From Pavlovales sp. CCMP2436 (lineage: Eukaryota > Haptophyta > Pavlovophyceae > Pavlovales), in assembly GCA_026770615.1 (NCBI GenBank), contig MU631344.1, positions 181,684-197,466 on the forward strand: a stretch of 15,783 bases of DNA, written 5' to 3'. A program made the position numbers and the translations under genes. Each line of letters begins with the position of its first letter. Positions within the stretch are counted from its first letter, which is position 1. The notes below the pieces were generated by a model. That model saw only the letters and a list, made by a program, of their open reading frames with translations, was not told where the DNA came from and made no database searches. Of this stretch, positions 8,539-15,676 are shown piece by piece.

Positions 8539-9168
8539 AGGTGCGCATACGCCTGCCGCGGCAGGCGCTTTGGCGTCCGACTCGATGATCGTCAACTTGT
8601 GGCGCTGAAGCTGACACTGGCGTTCAACGCGGCTGGTGAGTTGAAGGTGACCGCGTCCGTGACTGCGCTGCCGCGCAGCGAGAAGCTCGCGCCGTCTGCC
8701 AAGAGGCCTAAGCATGGCGTGTGGGGCAAGCTCGAGGACAAGCGCGGGTTCGGCAAGAAGTGGATCTCGTCGGAGGAGGGCATCAAAGCAGATCGCAAGC
8801 TGTGGCTCCGTTACGACCGGGCCACGAACTGCATGCACTGCGACGCGTGCATCCGCTTCAACACAACGCACCCGCTGCTGAACTTCATCACCGGCTGCAA
8901 CAGCATCTGCCTCGACCGCGTCCGGGAACACGAGCGTGCTGGCGAGATCAACGGCCACGGCGATGCGCTCTTCAAGCTGATCAACAGCACCAAGCTTGGA
9001 GAGGATTTCTCGGCCTTGCTGACCAAGGAGATCAGCCTCGAGTCCGACCAAGGGAGTAGTCCGACGGGCTCGTGGTCCTCATCAAAAAGCCATCGGTCAA
9101 TATGTGTCGGTCAAAATTATATAGATCTGACGGATGTTCGGTCAGAACCGACGGACCTTCGGTCATGA
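8506..9168 (+). CDS. Zinc-finger-only hAT transposase derivative (possible repressor or dead fragment)
   Basis: This open frame of 220 codons starts at an ATG inside a palindromic CGGTCA site. From about 8541 it aligns with the transposase N-terminal region at 4680-5260. The zinc-finger residues are kept: CxxC in MHCDAC, then REH and NGH. The match ends near 9086 with a short local duplication (GTCCGA words), after which the frame runs into a second CGGTCA module and stops. Nothing of the RNase H-like core or the dimerisation domain remains, so it cannot transpose. A DNA-binding-only protein could in principle block the full transposase, as known for truncated transposases elsewhere, but expression is unproven. 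About 48 bases of the parent are missing before VALKL. Confidence 0.5.
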   Translation: MTGQSHIRLHHRCAYACRGRRFGVRLDDRQLVALKLTLAFNAAGELKVTASVTALPRSEKLAPSAKRPKHGVWGKLEDKRGFGKKWISSEEGIKADRKLWLRYDRATNCMHCDACIRFNTTHPLLNFITGCNSICLDRVREHERAGEINGHGDALFKLINSTKLGEDFSALLTKEISLESDQGSSPTGSWSSSKSHRSICVGQNYIDLTDVRSEPTDLRS

Positions 9169-9196
9169 CCGGTCAATCACATATAAGGCTTCCACA
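9093..9196 (+). repeat. CGGTCA-rich module, direct repeat of 8434-8538
   Basis: It matches the upstream module in the same orientation, including CGGTCATGACCGGTCAATC and CACATATAAG, with scattered substitutions. The same orientation on both sides makes this a direct repeat and not a terminal inverted repeat. Confidence 0.85.
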
Positions 9197-9292
9197 TAGC
9201 TTGACCCAGGAATCCGAACCGGGCCCGGCACGGGACCGGCTCCCGTTACCACGCCGTTTAATATGGGCTTCTAGGAAATGACGAGCCCGCCA

Positions 9293-9430
9293 GTCTGCAC
9301 CGGAGTCTGCGCCAGTCTGCACCAGTCTGCGCCAGTCTGCGGCTCTGCGCCAGTCTGAGGACGCAGCAGACTGGGCCAGCAGGGCCCGACCTCAGTCTGC
9401 AGTCTGCGCCAGTCTGAGGACCGCAGATCT
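9293..9430. repeat. CAGTCTG minisatellite
   Basis: Irregular tandem words of CCAGTCTGCG or CCAGTCTGCA fill this stretch, with one inverted word (CAGACTGG) near 9368. The remaining bases up to 9525 hold no gene I recognise. Confidence 0.8.
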
Positions 9431-9525
9431 GTCAGAATTTAACACCAGCATGACTGCTACAGAGAACAGTGAGAAACAGATATGATTAGCGTTAGGGATC
9501 TCTACAAACTATAAATAGCTAAATG

Positions 9526-9873
9526 CTAGCTTAGCTGCTGGTGGCGATACGCGGCCGACGTGCTACCCGAGAGCAGCGCGGCCGAATCCGTGACAAGTCT
9601 GCGGACGGAGGCTGCGAGTGCCCCTGGCTTGCGCGCGCCGCCTGCGCTCGACGCCCCCGCGGCTGTCCCGAGGCTGTTTGCTTTGAGCAGCAGCGCAGCA
9701 GCCACAGTCGCCGCAGTCGCCGCAGACGCCGCGGACGCCGTGGGCGCGCACGCTCCACTGCCTCTGCGCCCGCTTCTCTCCCCTCCTTCGCTGCCCCTTC
9801 TGCTTCCAATGCCGCCCCCCCAGCCAACTCTCAGAGGCAACTTGAGCTCGTCGACCGCGTCGAATTTTGCGGG
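9526..9873 (-). CDS. Orai-like gene, exon 8 (terminal, A-rich)
   Basis: 348 nt including TAG at 9526-9528. The acceptor CTCTCCTTCCAG is strong and the entry is phase 0. It encodes AKFDAVDELKLPLRVGWGGG, then low-complexity A-, S- and G-rich sequence. Other frames are also open here because of GC bias. I prefer this one for its acceptor, phase agreement with exon 7 and the protein-like first 20 residues. It is less certain than exons 2-6. Confidence 0.55.
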   Translation of the reverse strand, partial: PAKFDAVDELKLPLRVGWGGGIGSRRGSEGGERSGRRGSGACAPTASAASAATAATVAAALLLKANSLGTAAGASSAGGARKPGALAASVRRLVTDSAALLSGSTSAAYRHQQLS

Positions 9874-10392
9874 CTGGAAGGAGAGGTCGGGTGAATCCGC
9901 TGGGCTCTGAAACGATCCGGCCGGACTGTCACATTTGTCACATTTGTTTTAAATAGAGTGATGTATATCAGCGGCAATGGGCGACGCAGCGCTCAGACCA
10001 GCACAACTTCAGGAGAGAGATGCCAGCCAGAATCCCCCTACATTCATACGTTAGCGGCTCAGCAGTGTTCAACAGGAGGTGTTCACTCACTGCCTTGATC
10101 GACGTCAGGCATCAGTCCTGGCAGCAGGGGTGGTAGCGGTAGTATCATTGTGAAGGTCAGTATATTAATGTAGGGGGATTTTGGCTGACGGTGTGACAAA
10201 TCATCGTTATAAAGAGCTTTATATCAGGGTTACATGTTTCAGATCAGCTTGGTCAGACGTCAGCTTGAATCCCTATCAGTAATTTAAGATCAGCTCGCCT
10301 ACCCAGACCGCTGCTGGAGCCAGGACTCTGTTCTTGGTATATATATATATTTATATACTGAACTTCATTGTGAAGGTCAGTATATATATTTC

Positions 10393-10458
<66 letters not shown>

Positions 10459-11691
10459 TACTACTACTACTATTACTACTACTGTTCGTTCTTTTCATTT
10501 CTGTGTGTGTGAAAGGCATCTCACCTCGGCGTTGCACCGGTGTCCGTAGGCGACTGGCACGCACTCACCGCCGCAGACCCACTCCTCGAATTACTTCCCG
10601 AGTTGCTGCTCGAGTGACCGGCAGGCGGCAGCAGCAGCAGCGCGGAGGGAGTAACGTCTGCATTTGCCCGTGCGCCAGGGTTCGTAGAGCCCCCCCTGCC
10701 CGAGGGGTGCGCGCCGCCCCCGCGCCTCCCCGACTCATCGCACTTGGCGAAGATCGAGTGGATGAGACTGACAGACAGTGCGGGGACGGAGCGGCGGGAG
10801 AGGCGCCCTTTGCCCGACAGCTCCTCCTCCTCCTCCTCCTAATAGTAATCATCATCATCATCATACAAATTAGAATAAAGAATATTGCGCACACACACAC
10901 ACACATAATAATAACAATAATAAAGAACAAGAACGAAAAATACCACTATTATACCCCCATACAGTTATTTGCTATTACCGGAGGAGTCCGGGATTCATCG
11001 TAAGGAGTCCGGGATTCATCGGGAGGAGTCCGGGAATCGTACGGAGGAGTTCTGGACTCGACGGGAGGAGTCCGGGAATCGTACGGGAGAGTTCGGGAGT
11101 ATGCGCGCGATCGGCCGCCCTTGAACTTCAGCTCGCCATCATTCTTCTGAGGTACAGCAAAACAGGAGCCAGGGCATTATCTCTTTAAAGACAGCCAGCG
11201 AGAGGGTACTTTCTTTTGAAAGAGCGTAGACGGCCGGGTTCTCAATTTTTTTAATTACCATTTTTGTATGTATTTGAATTCGTATTTTTTGGGTAGATTT
11301 TTTATTATAATTATGAGCCATATTCGGCTAGCCCGGTATGTCCCGGGGGCTGGGCAACTGGGCCCTGGCGTCCCCGGCGTTTCAGGCGGTGGGGACGTCG
11401 GGAAGGCCTTCATATGTAGTGTGTACCCAATGCACCTAACGTTGTGGGCCGGGGAGTATATATATATTTATGATAGGGATTCAAGCTGGCGTCTGACTGT
11501 TCTGAATGTTGTGCTGGTCTGAGCGCTGCGTCGCCCATTGCCTGCTGCGTGCCTTAGTTGGCTACGCTGGCTTGGGCGCTATATATATATATATATAATT
11601 ATATATATATAAAAGGAGGTTGTGCCTGCTCGAAGAAGTCTTCCCCCTCCACATATATCTATCTATCTATCTATATATAATAATAATAATA

Positions 11692-11748
<57 letters not shown>

Positions 11749-14700
11749 ATAGGGCCAGTTATGTACAAGAGGGGGAGGGAGGGGGGGGTACCTGCTCGAA
11801 GAAGGCGCCCGTGACACTCTCTGAAGGCTCGACCCAAAACGCGTGGTAGATCTTTCTGGCCTCTGCTCTCAACAGGATGAAGGACCCTGTTATCTTAATG
11901 GAATGATTAATGTTCTCGTTATTAGTATTAGTATTATCGTTATAAGTATTGGAATGATTAGTATTCTCGTTATTAGTATTAGTATTATCGTTACAAGTAT
12001 TGGAATGATTAGTATTCTCGTTATTAGTATTAGTATTATCGTTACAAGTATTGGAATGATTAGTTTCTCGTTATTAGTATTAGTATTATCGTTACACGTA
12101 TTGGAATGATTAGTTTCTCGTTATTAGTATTAGTATTATCGTTATAAGTATTGGAATGATTAGTATTCTCGTTAATAGTCTTAGTATTATCGTTAAAAGT
12201 ATTGGAATGATTAGTATTCTCGTTATTAGTATTAGTATTATCGTTACAAGTATTGGAATGATTAGTTTCTCGTTATTAGTATTAGTATTATCGTTACAAG
12301 TATTGGAATGATTAGTATTCTCGTTATTAGTCTTAGTATTATCGTTAAAAGTATTGGAATGATTAGTATTCTCGTTATTAGTATTGGTATTATCGTTACA
12401 AGTATTGAAATGATTAGTATTCTTGTTATTAGTATTGTTATTAGTATTGCTATTCTATGGCTATTGCTATTGTTATAAATATTAATATTAATACAATTGA
12501 CTAGTAATAAGAATAATAACAATAAAAGCTGCAGTGTGCGATGTGCTCTGCAAGCGTATTAGTATTAGTCTCGTTTTTGACTTTTGTATTAAACATCGAG
12601 GTGTAGAATAGAACTGAGACTATAACTAAGACTAGGAATAGGAAGACTAAGAATAGGAAGACGAAGAAGAATGTTCATAGTTTTATAATCATAATTATGG
12701 TGATGATGGTGATGGTGATGCTTGTTATTTTTACCTATTGCGCCGAGTGTAATCATCCATTTGGTACACAGCTCTCGAATAAAGTAATCAGAATCATCAT
12801 TTTATATGGTTTATTCCGCTCGAGTCCTCTCAGCGTGTTGCGGTTACCTATTGCGAGTGTGCTCATCCTATTTGGCACACGAATCACAGTCATCATCATC
12901 ATCATCATAGTAATCATAATAATAATAATGATTATCATCATATCATTGTTGCGGTTACCTATTGCGCCGAATGTGATCATCCATTTGGCGTACGGCTCTC
13001 GCTCGATATCGCCCCACGCGAAAAGAACGAGCGTGATGTGAAAAATTGTAACCGCCAGGAACAGGAAAAAACAAGCCTGGAGGCGTCGGCAAGCAAAAGG
13101 GACAGAGAAAGGGGGGGGAAGGGGGGGGAGGGACGTTCTAAGTTGACGGCTAGGAGATGAGGACGCTATCCGTGTGCTCGGGGATGGTCCTAGGCGGCTA
13201 ACAGTGTGCTGTTGCTGCACCACCGGGAGTCTGGGAGACCGTTCACGGGGCCGGACGTTTTTATAGATTTTTTCACACAGTGGGGCAAAATGACAGTCAG
13301 TCAGTCAGTTGGGCAGGCAGGTAGTCATTCAGGCAGGCAGGCAGGCAGTCAGACCGACGAGTCAAGCGAGAACGAAAAAAAAAAAAAAAAAAAAGTGTCC
13401 ACCGCCAGGAACTGTGGCAACGCGGGCAGCCAAAAAAGAAAGGCCGCGAAGCCACAAAATTGACGTTGATGGATGATGAGCGTCTCTGCTGGAGCCAGGA
13501 CTCTGTTCTTGGTGAATCCCTTGCCGGCAAGGGATTCACCAATGCGATAAGTACTGTAAACTGTAAACTAGTTTTTAACCAATTAAATTTTTAATTTTCG
13601 GTAGCAACCGAGACCTGGCTCCAGCAGATGAGCATTTCAGCGCGTAATAAACAGCTGCTCACGACTGCTGCTTGTCTTAAAAGAAGAAAGTCGTAGTCAA
13701 AGCAAAAACCAGCAACTACCGCAGCCTGTTTTATTTTTGAAAGATCGGCTCTCGGAGATCTCCAAGGGCCGTCCGAATCAGCCTATTTTCCTTTATCATT
13801 TTATTCGAACGGCCCTCGAACTTGCTGCGCTTATAAACATACATTTCATCTCCGAGGGCCGATCTTTAAAAAAGAAAACAGGCTGCCCGTAATAAAATGA
13901 AAAATTAAAATAGGCTGGAACTCAACATCCGTACGCCTTCGGGCTGCAAATTGGGGTAGGTTAAAAGAACTAAAAAAAAAAACTCACCGTGCGGTACTCG
14001 ATCGAGCAGGCCTCGACCGCCACCCGCATCGAGCCATCCGGACCTCGCAGAGCCAGCCCGGGCCCCATCATCACGATGAGGTTGAACTGAAACACCGCCA
14101 ATAAGGAGCAGCCCAGCAGCGCAGCGAGCATCACCTGTGGGGGGGACGGGGGAGGGGGGTGGGGAGATACGCAGTAAGGGGGTGGATTCAGTTGGCAGGG
14201 TGGAGTCAGCTGGCAGAGTGAGGGAGGGAGGGTGTGGGGGGGGGGTAGGGGAAAGGCAGTAGCGGGGTGGAGTCAGTTGGCAGGGTGAGGGAGGGCGAAG
14301 GCAGCCCGGGACTCCAGCCTGCTCACCGGGTAGAGAAACTTGGTGACCGTTGACGCCTTCTCGCTCGTAAAGCCGTGCATCTTTGTGTAGAGCAGCCCCT
14401 CGAAGGCCACCCCCGACAGCATGGCGGACTGCACGCTCAGCGCCCTGTAGACGGGGGGACGCGCGCGCGGACGGGCAGCGTCAGCCCACCGCAGCGGTGC
14501 GCGCGTCTCGCAGTTGGCCACGGTCACGCCTCGAATACGCGTCAACTTGTCCGCATCGCCCCCGCGTGCGGACGAGCAGCGTCAGCCACCGCAGCGGCGC
14601 GCGCGGGCACGGCTCGCAGTTGGCCACGGTCACGCCTCGAATACGCGCCAACTTGTCCGCATCGCCCCCGCGTGCGGACGAGCAGCGTGAGCCACCGCAG

Positions 14701-14894
14701 CGGCGCGCGCGGGCACGGCTCGCAGTTGGCTACGGTCGCGCCTCGAATTTGCCAGGCTGCCATCCCTCGCGCGCAAGGGACGGAGGTTGACCGCACCTTG
14801 AGTTGCGCACGAGGAGGGTCAGCTCAGCGTCACGGATGCGGAGCATGCGTACGCGCAGCTCGTTCTCCAACTGCTGCTTCCGCGCATGCAGCAT
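9526..14894 (-). CDS. Orai/CRAC-like four-helix membrane protein with SRTPP-repeat tail (8 exons)
   Basis: Eight exons on the minus strand join at GT-AG borders with matching phases (2,0,0,1,0,0,0), giving about 453 residues. Residues 1-33 are a charged helix leading into TM1 (34-53, RALSVQSAMLSG). TM2 (73-101) ends in GPGLALRGPDGSM, TM3 spans 122-142, and TM4 about 153-167 crosses the exon 4/5 border. The cytosolic tail holds six SRTPP-type repeats (207-248), an acidic run, then S/G- and A-rich segments to TAG at 9526. Four helices, a TM1 preceded by a basic/charged helix and a C-terminal cytosolic tail resemble Orai calcium channels and Orai-like proteins of protists. That identity is motif recognition only; another four-helix family remains possible. 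The start is uncertain: ATG 14894 is the first in frame, and an upstream TAG lies at 14931. Introns are 140-1072 nt and full of repeats. Confidence 0.7.
9975..10281 (-). repeat. R1 repeat, inverted copy interrupted by an insertion
   Basis: The plus strand at 9975-10012 and 10238-10281 is the reverse complement of two parts of R1 (compare 8215-8323 and 11473-11580). The parts adjoin in the other copies but are separated here by about 225 bases. It lies in the last intron of the Orai-like gene. Confidence 0.75.
10013..10237. mobile_element. Small insertion in R1 with internal inverted repeats
   Basis: It is flanked by TTCAG on both sides (10008-10012 and 10238-10242), a five-base word occurring once in the uninterrupted R1 copies. 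Inside, CAGCCAGAATCCCCCTACAT near 10024 is matched in reverse complement at about 10167-10187. No coding sequence is present, so this would be a MITE-like element. The inverted repeats do not reach the inferred ends, so the borders are uncertain. Confidence 0.5.
10311..10338 (+). repeat. Shared 28-bp segment, also at 13486-13513
   Basis: CTGCTGGAGCCAGGACTCTG and the following TTCTTGGT occur identically at both places. Here the segment runs into a TA microsatellite; there it opens an inverted-repeat element. Just downstream, at 10358-10386, is an imperfect hairpin (ACTGAACTTCA with TGAAGGTCAGT). Confidence 0.85.
10386..10485. repeat. TA and ACT microsatellite in the last intron
   Basis: A TA tract of more than 60 bases is followed by ACT triplets. 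The long isoleucine/tyrosine frames across it are artefacts of the repeat. Confidence 0.9.
10569..10838 (-). CDS. Orai-like gene, exon 7 (acidic run, S/G-rich tail)
   Basis: 270 nt, 90 codons, phase 0 at both ends. The acceptor TACTATTAG is followed by six GAG codons; the donor GCGGCG|GTGAGTGC is near-consensus. It encodes SVSLIHSIFAKCDESG, then G-, P- and S-rich low-complexity sequence. If the donor were not used, the frame would continue to a TGA at 10521-10523. Confidence 0.65.
10979..11146 (-). CDS. Orai-like gene, exon 6 (SRTPP heptad repeats)
   Basis: 168 nt, 56 codons, phase 0 at both ends. The acceptor TGTACCTCAG follows a good pyrimidine tract; the donor is CTCCG|GTAATA. After a basic lead (KFKGGRSR) come six units of the type (Y/D/V)(D/E)SRTPP. 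Each has a Thr or Ser before Pro, so they are potential proline-directed phosphorylation sites. The unit is seven codons, visible in the DNA as a 21-22-bp tandem repeat. The pattern recalls the SRTP repeats of Spt5 tails, but nothing else here is Spt5-like. Confidence 0.75.
11473..11580 (+). repeat. Dispersed repeat family R1, copy 2
   Basis: It is a near-identical partner of the copy at 8215, with four or five visible substitutions and TA tracts on both sides. It lies in the intron between exons 5 and 6 of the Orai-like gene. Confidence 0.9.
11581..11745. repeat. TA/ATCT microsatellites with a duplicated exon-5 end
   Basis: TA tracts at about 11580-11610 and 11684-11742 flank ATCT and AAT repeats. 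At 11625-11638, CCTGCTCGAAGAAG repeats the 3' end of exon 5 (11791-11804). The following bases on the minus strand read GCACAA in place of the GT donor. Confidence 0.75.
11792..11886 (-). CDS. Orai-like gene, exon 5 (end of TM4, linker)
   Basis: 95 nt. It starts with two bases that complete a Gly codon and ends in phase 0. The acceptor is GATAACAG, weak and preceded by the AT-rich satellite; the donor is GAGCAG|GTACCC. It encodes the end of TM4 (SFILLRAEARK) and a linker ending AFFEQ. Confidence 0.7.
11893..12440. repeat. 51-bp AT-rich satellite in intron 4
   Basis: About eleven head-to-tail units begin GGAATGATTAGTATTCTCG. Some are 50 bp through loss of one A, which breaks the long open frame the array otherwise creates. 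On the sense (minus) strand each unit has several TACTAAT or TACTAATAAC words. The array begins a few bases upstream of the exon 5 acceptor. Confidence 0.9.
12441..12734. other. AT-rich intron sequence, no gene
   Basis: Degenerate ATT, AATA and purine-rich (GGAAGACTAAGAATA) words run from the satellite to the exon-4 fragments. No splice-flanked coding segment is recognised. Confidence 0.6.
12735..12882 (-). repeat. Two partial copies of the exon 4 3' end
   Basis: CTATTGCGCCGA(A/G)TGT occurs at 12959 (exon 4) and 12735, and a shortened form at 12848, spaced 113 and 111 bases. The copy at 12735 still reads KWMIT on the minus strand and keeps a GT after ATAG; the copy at 12848 has an in-frame TAG. 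Neither has an obvious acceptor, so they are probably not exons. Confidence 0.8.
12959..13076 (-). CDS. Orai-like gene, exon 4 (TM3 and start of TM4)
   Basis: 118 nt, ending in phase 1. The acceptor GCCTCCAG is preceded by a long C/T tract (the G-runs near 13108-13130 on the plus strand); the donor is ATAG|GTAACC. It encodes a very hydrophobic helix (FFLFLAVTIFHITLVLF), a short loop (GDIEREPYAK) and the start of TM4 (WMITFGAI). Two partial copies of its 3' end lie downstream in the intron. Confidence 0.8.
13108..13130 (+). other. G-runs, pyrimidine tract of the exon 4 acceptor
   Basis: Two runs of eight G separated by AA, then GAGGG. On the transcribed strand they form the C/T tract before the exon 4 acceptor. 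The plus strand could fold as a G-quadruplex. Confidence 0.6.
13484..13627. mobile_element. Small inverted-repeat element with 8-bp flanking repeat
   Basis: CTGCTGGAGCCAGG at 13486 is matched by CCTGGCTCCAGCAG at 13614-13627. The flanks read ATGAGCGT (13476-13483) and ATGAGCAT (13628-13635), an 8-bp repeat with one mismatch. That is the target-duplication size of hAT elements. The interior has a perfect 30-bp palindrome and no coding sequence. Confidence 0.5.
13511..13540. repeat. Perfect 30-bp palindrome without loop
   Basis: GGTGAATCCCTTGCC is followed directly by its reverse complement GGCAAGGGATTCACC. It sits inside the element above, in intron 3 of the Orai-like gene. Confidence 0.95.
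13722..13918. mobile_element. Fold-back element with nested inverted repeats
   Basis: CAGCCTGTTTT and AAAGATCGGC (13722 onward) are mirrored at 13852-13885 (GATCTTT, AAAACAGGCTG). Between them AGGGCCGTCCGAAT is mirrored by ATTCGAACGGCCCT, giving a two-level hairpin. A further AATAGGCTGG end lies at about 13908-13917 and could pair with either CAGCCT start. No target duplication is clear. Confidence 0.65.
13988..14134 (-). CDS. Orai-like gene, exon 3 (TM2)
   Basis: 147 nt, 49 codons, phase 0 at both ends. The acceptor CCCCACAG follows a strong C-rich tract and the donor is CACG|GTGAGTT. It encodes a long hydrophobic helix, then GPGLALRGPDGSM and an amphipathic EACSIEYRT end that runs into TM3. 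Confidence 0.85.
14138..14300 (+). repeat. G-rich repeat in intron 2
   Basis: Runs of four to nine G alternate with GGTGGAGTCAGTTGGCAGGG-type words repeated near 14182, 14200 and 14267. On the sense strand they supply the C-rich tract before the exon 3 acceptor. G-quadruplex formation is possible. Confidence 0.7.
14327..14444 (-). CDS. Orai-like gene, exon 2 (TM1)
   Basis: 118 nt. The acceptor CGTCTACAG follows a C-run; the donor is CCCG|GTGAGC. It encodes the first membrane helix around ALSVQSAMLSGVAFEGLLY, with a single glutamate in the helix, then a short hydrophilic loop ending KFLYP. Confidence 0.8.
14470..14760. repeat. ~105-bp GC-rich minisatellite in intron 1
   Basis: Units starting GGACG(G/A)GCAGCGT lie at about 14470, 14570 and 14675. 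They share CCACCGCAGCGG, CTCGCAGTTGGC and CGCCTCGAATACGCG. The last unit is truncated. The open frames across it on both strands are products of the repeat. Confidence 0.9.
14797..14894 (-). CDS. Orai-like gene, exon 1 (charged helix)
   Basis: It encodes a charged helix (ENELRVRMLRIRDAELTLL) that leads into TM1. The donor is TCAAG|GTGCGG at 14796. The exon ends in phase 2 (AG), completed by the first G of exon 2 to give Arg. The frame is open upstream to a stop at 14931-14933, so the exon could start as far as 14930 behind a TAG acceptor. Confidence 0.65.
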
Positions 14895-15248
14895 CACCCT
14901 CCCTTCCTTGGTGTGCGCAGCCAAGGGTTCCTACTCCCTCGTGCTCTTGTTTCTTGGGGGGGGGGCAAAAGCTAATGCGGACGACCACACCAGTCCTTGC
15001 GCGGCAGAGCGAAATCGATGTCATAAAATCGCTGCAGTTGGGTTTGCAACTCCCGAGGCCTGTTGCCAATCGAAACGCTGATGAGCGAAACGTGGCCGCA
15101 ATCAGATCACCCGGTCAAATGAGACTGCTCAAAAAAAATAATAATAAATGTCCCGTGGGGAATGCTGACCAAGGCCCCGATGCGTGCGCAGCTCGACCCG
15201 GCCCAAAATAAGACTGCACTTGGGTTGCAGTGATAGCGATCCATTTGC

Positions 15249-15331
15249 AAGTGTAAACACCCCGCTTGGGTCTTGTGTGCACACCCCGGAAGTGTATACA
15301 CCCCGATCAGGTCTCGCGTTCACACCCCGGT
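15249..15331. repeat. Two 41-bp tandem units with ACACCCCG words
   Basis: The unit starting AAGTGTAAACACCCCG is followed by AAGTGTATACACCCCG, each ending TCACACCCCGG or GCACACCCCGG. This gives four regularly spaced ACACCCCG words. Confidence 0.8.
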
Positions 15332-15522
15332 TTTTCGTGATCCATGGAGGAGGCATTTTTAAACAGCCTCTGATGAGGCCTGAGCCTGAAAAGAGGGCAG
15401 TGGAATATGCCTAATTTAACTTATAGCGTCTCATATCTAATGTAACTACTCTCCGGTTGTACGACGCATTTTAGTGATGTATTTCTGCTGATACATACCA
15501 GAATTACACAATTTTTTTCGCG

Positions 15523-15664
15523 TAGGCAGTAGATTCTGAACGTGCGTGTAACCCTTCAACAGAATAAATAGGCCTCTGGCGGGGGCCAGCCCCCGCACCC
15601 CCGGCCTGCGGCGCTTAAAGTATTCTGTGTAGGCAGCAGATTATGAACGTGCGTGTAACCCTCG
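15523..15664. repeat. 36-bp direct repeat around a small insert
   Basis: GTAGGCAGTAGATTCTGAAC and the following CGTGCGTGTAACCCT recur at about 15629 with two differences. The sequence between them is bordered by ACAGAATA and its reverse complement TATTCTGT, and holds a GCGGGGGCCAGCCCCCGC hairpin. Confidence 0.75.
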
Positions 15665-15676
15665 CCCACTCCCCCA

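Larger units (their letters stand above)
14934..15676. other. Stretch between the Orai-like gene and the right-edge exon
   Basis: It should hold the promoter or further 5' exons of the minus-strand gene. On the minus strand a frame around 15000-15100 reads protein-like (RELQTQLQRFYDIDFALP) but ends at a TAG, and no splice donor fits the phase of exon 1. The rest contains two small duplications listed separately and no recognised gene. Confidence 0.4.

Noticed and set aside
8434..9196. LTR retrotransposon reading of the direct repeats
   Set aside because: No primer-binding site, polypurine tract or reverse transcriptase; the interior is hAT-derived.
10521..10568. Reading exon 7 through to a TGA as the gene's end
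   Set aside because: A near-consensus GTGAGT donor in the right phase and a well-formed terminal exon at 9526-9873 fit better, though read-through cannot be excluded.
10503..11003. 166-codon plus-strand frame
   Set aside because: It runs through microsatellites and opposite exons 6 and 7; no motifs.
11843..12522. Isoleucine/serine-rich frames on both strands of the satellite
   Set aside because: They follow the 51-bp repeat and break where units lose one base.
12735..12882. Extra alternative exons of the Orai-like gene
   Set aside because: The copies lack acceptors and one has a stop; treated as duplicated fragments.
13988..14444. NIPA/DUF803 magnesium transporter as identity of the minus-strand gene
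   Set aside because: TM1 looked similar at first, but the full model has only four helices and a GPGLALRGPDGSM motif, closer to Orai-like proteins.
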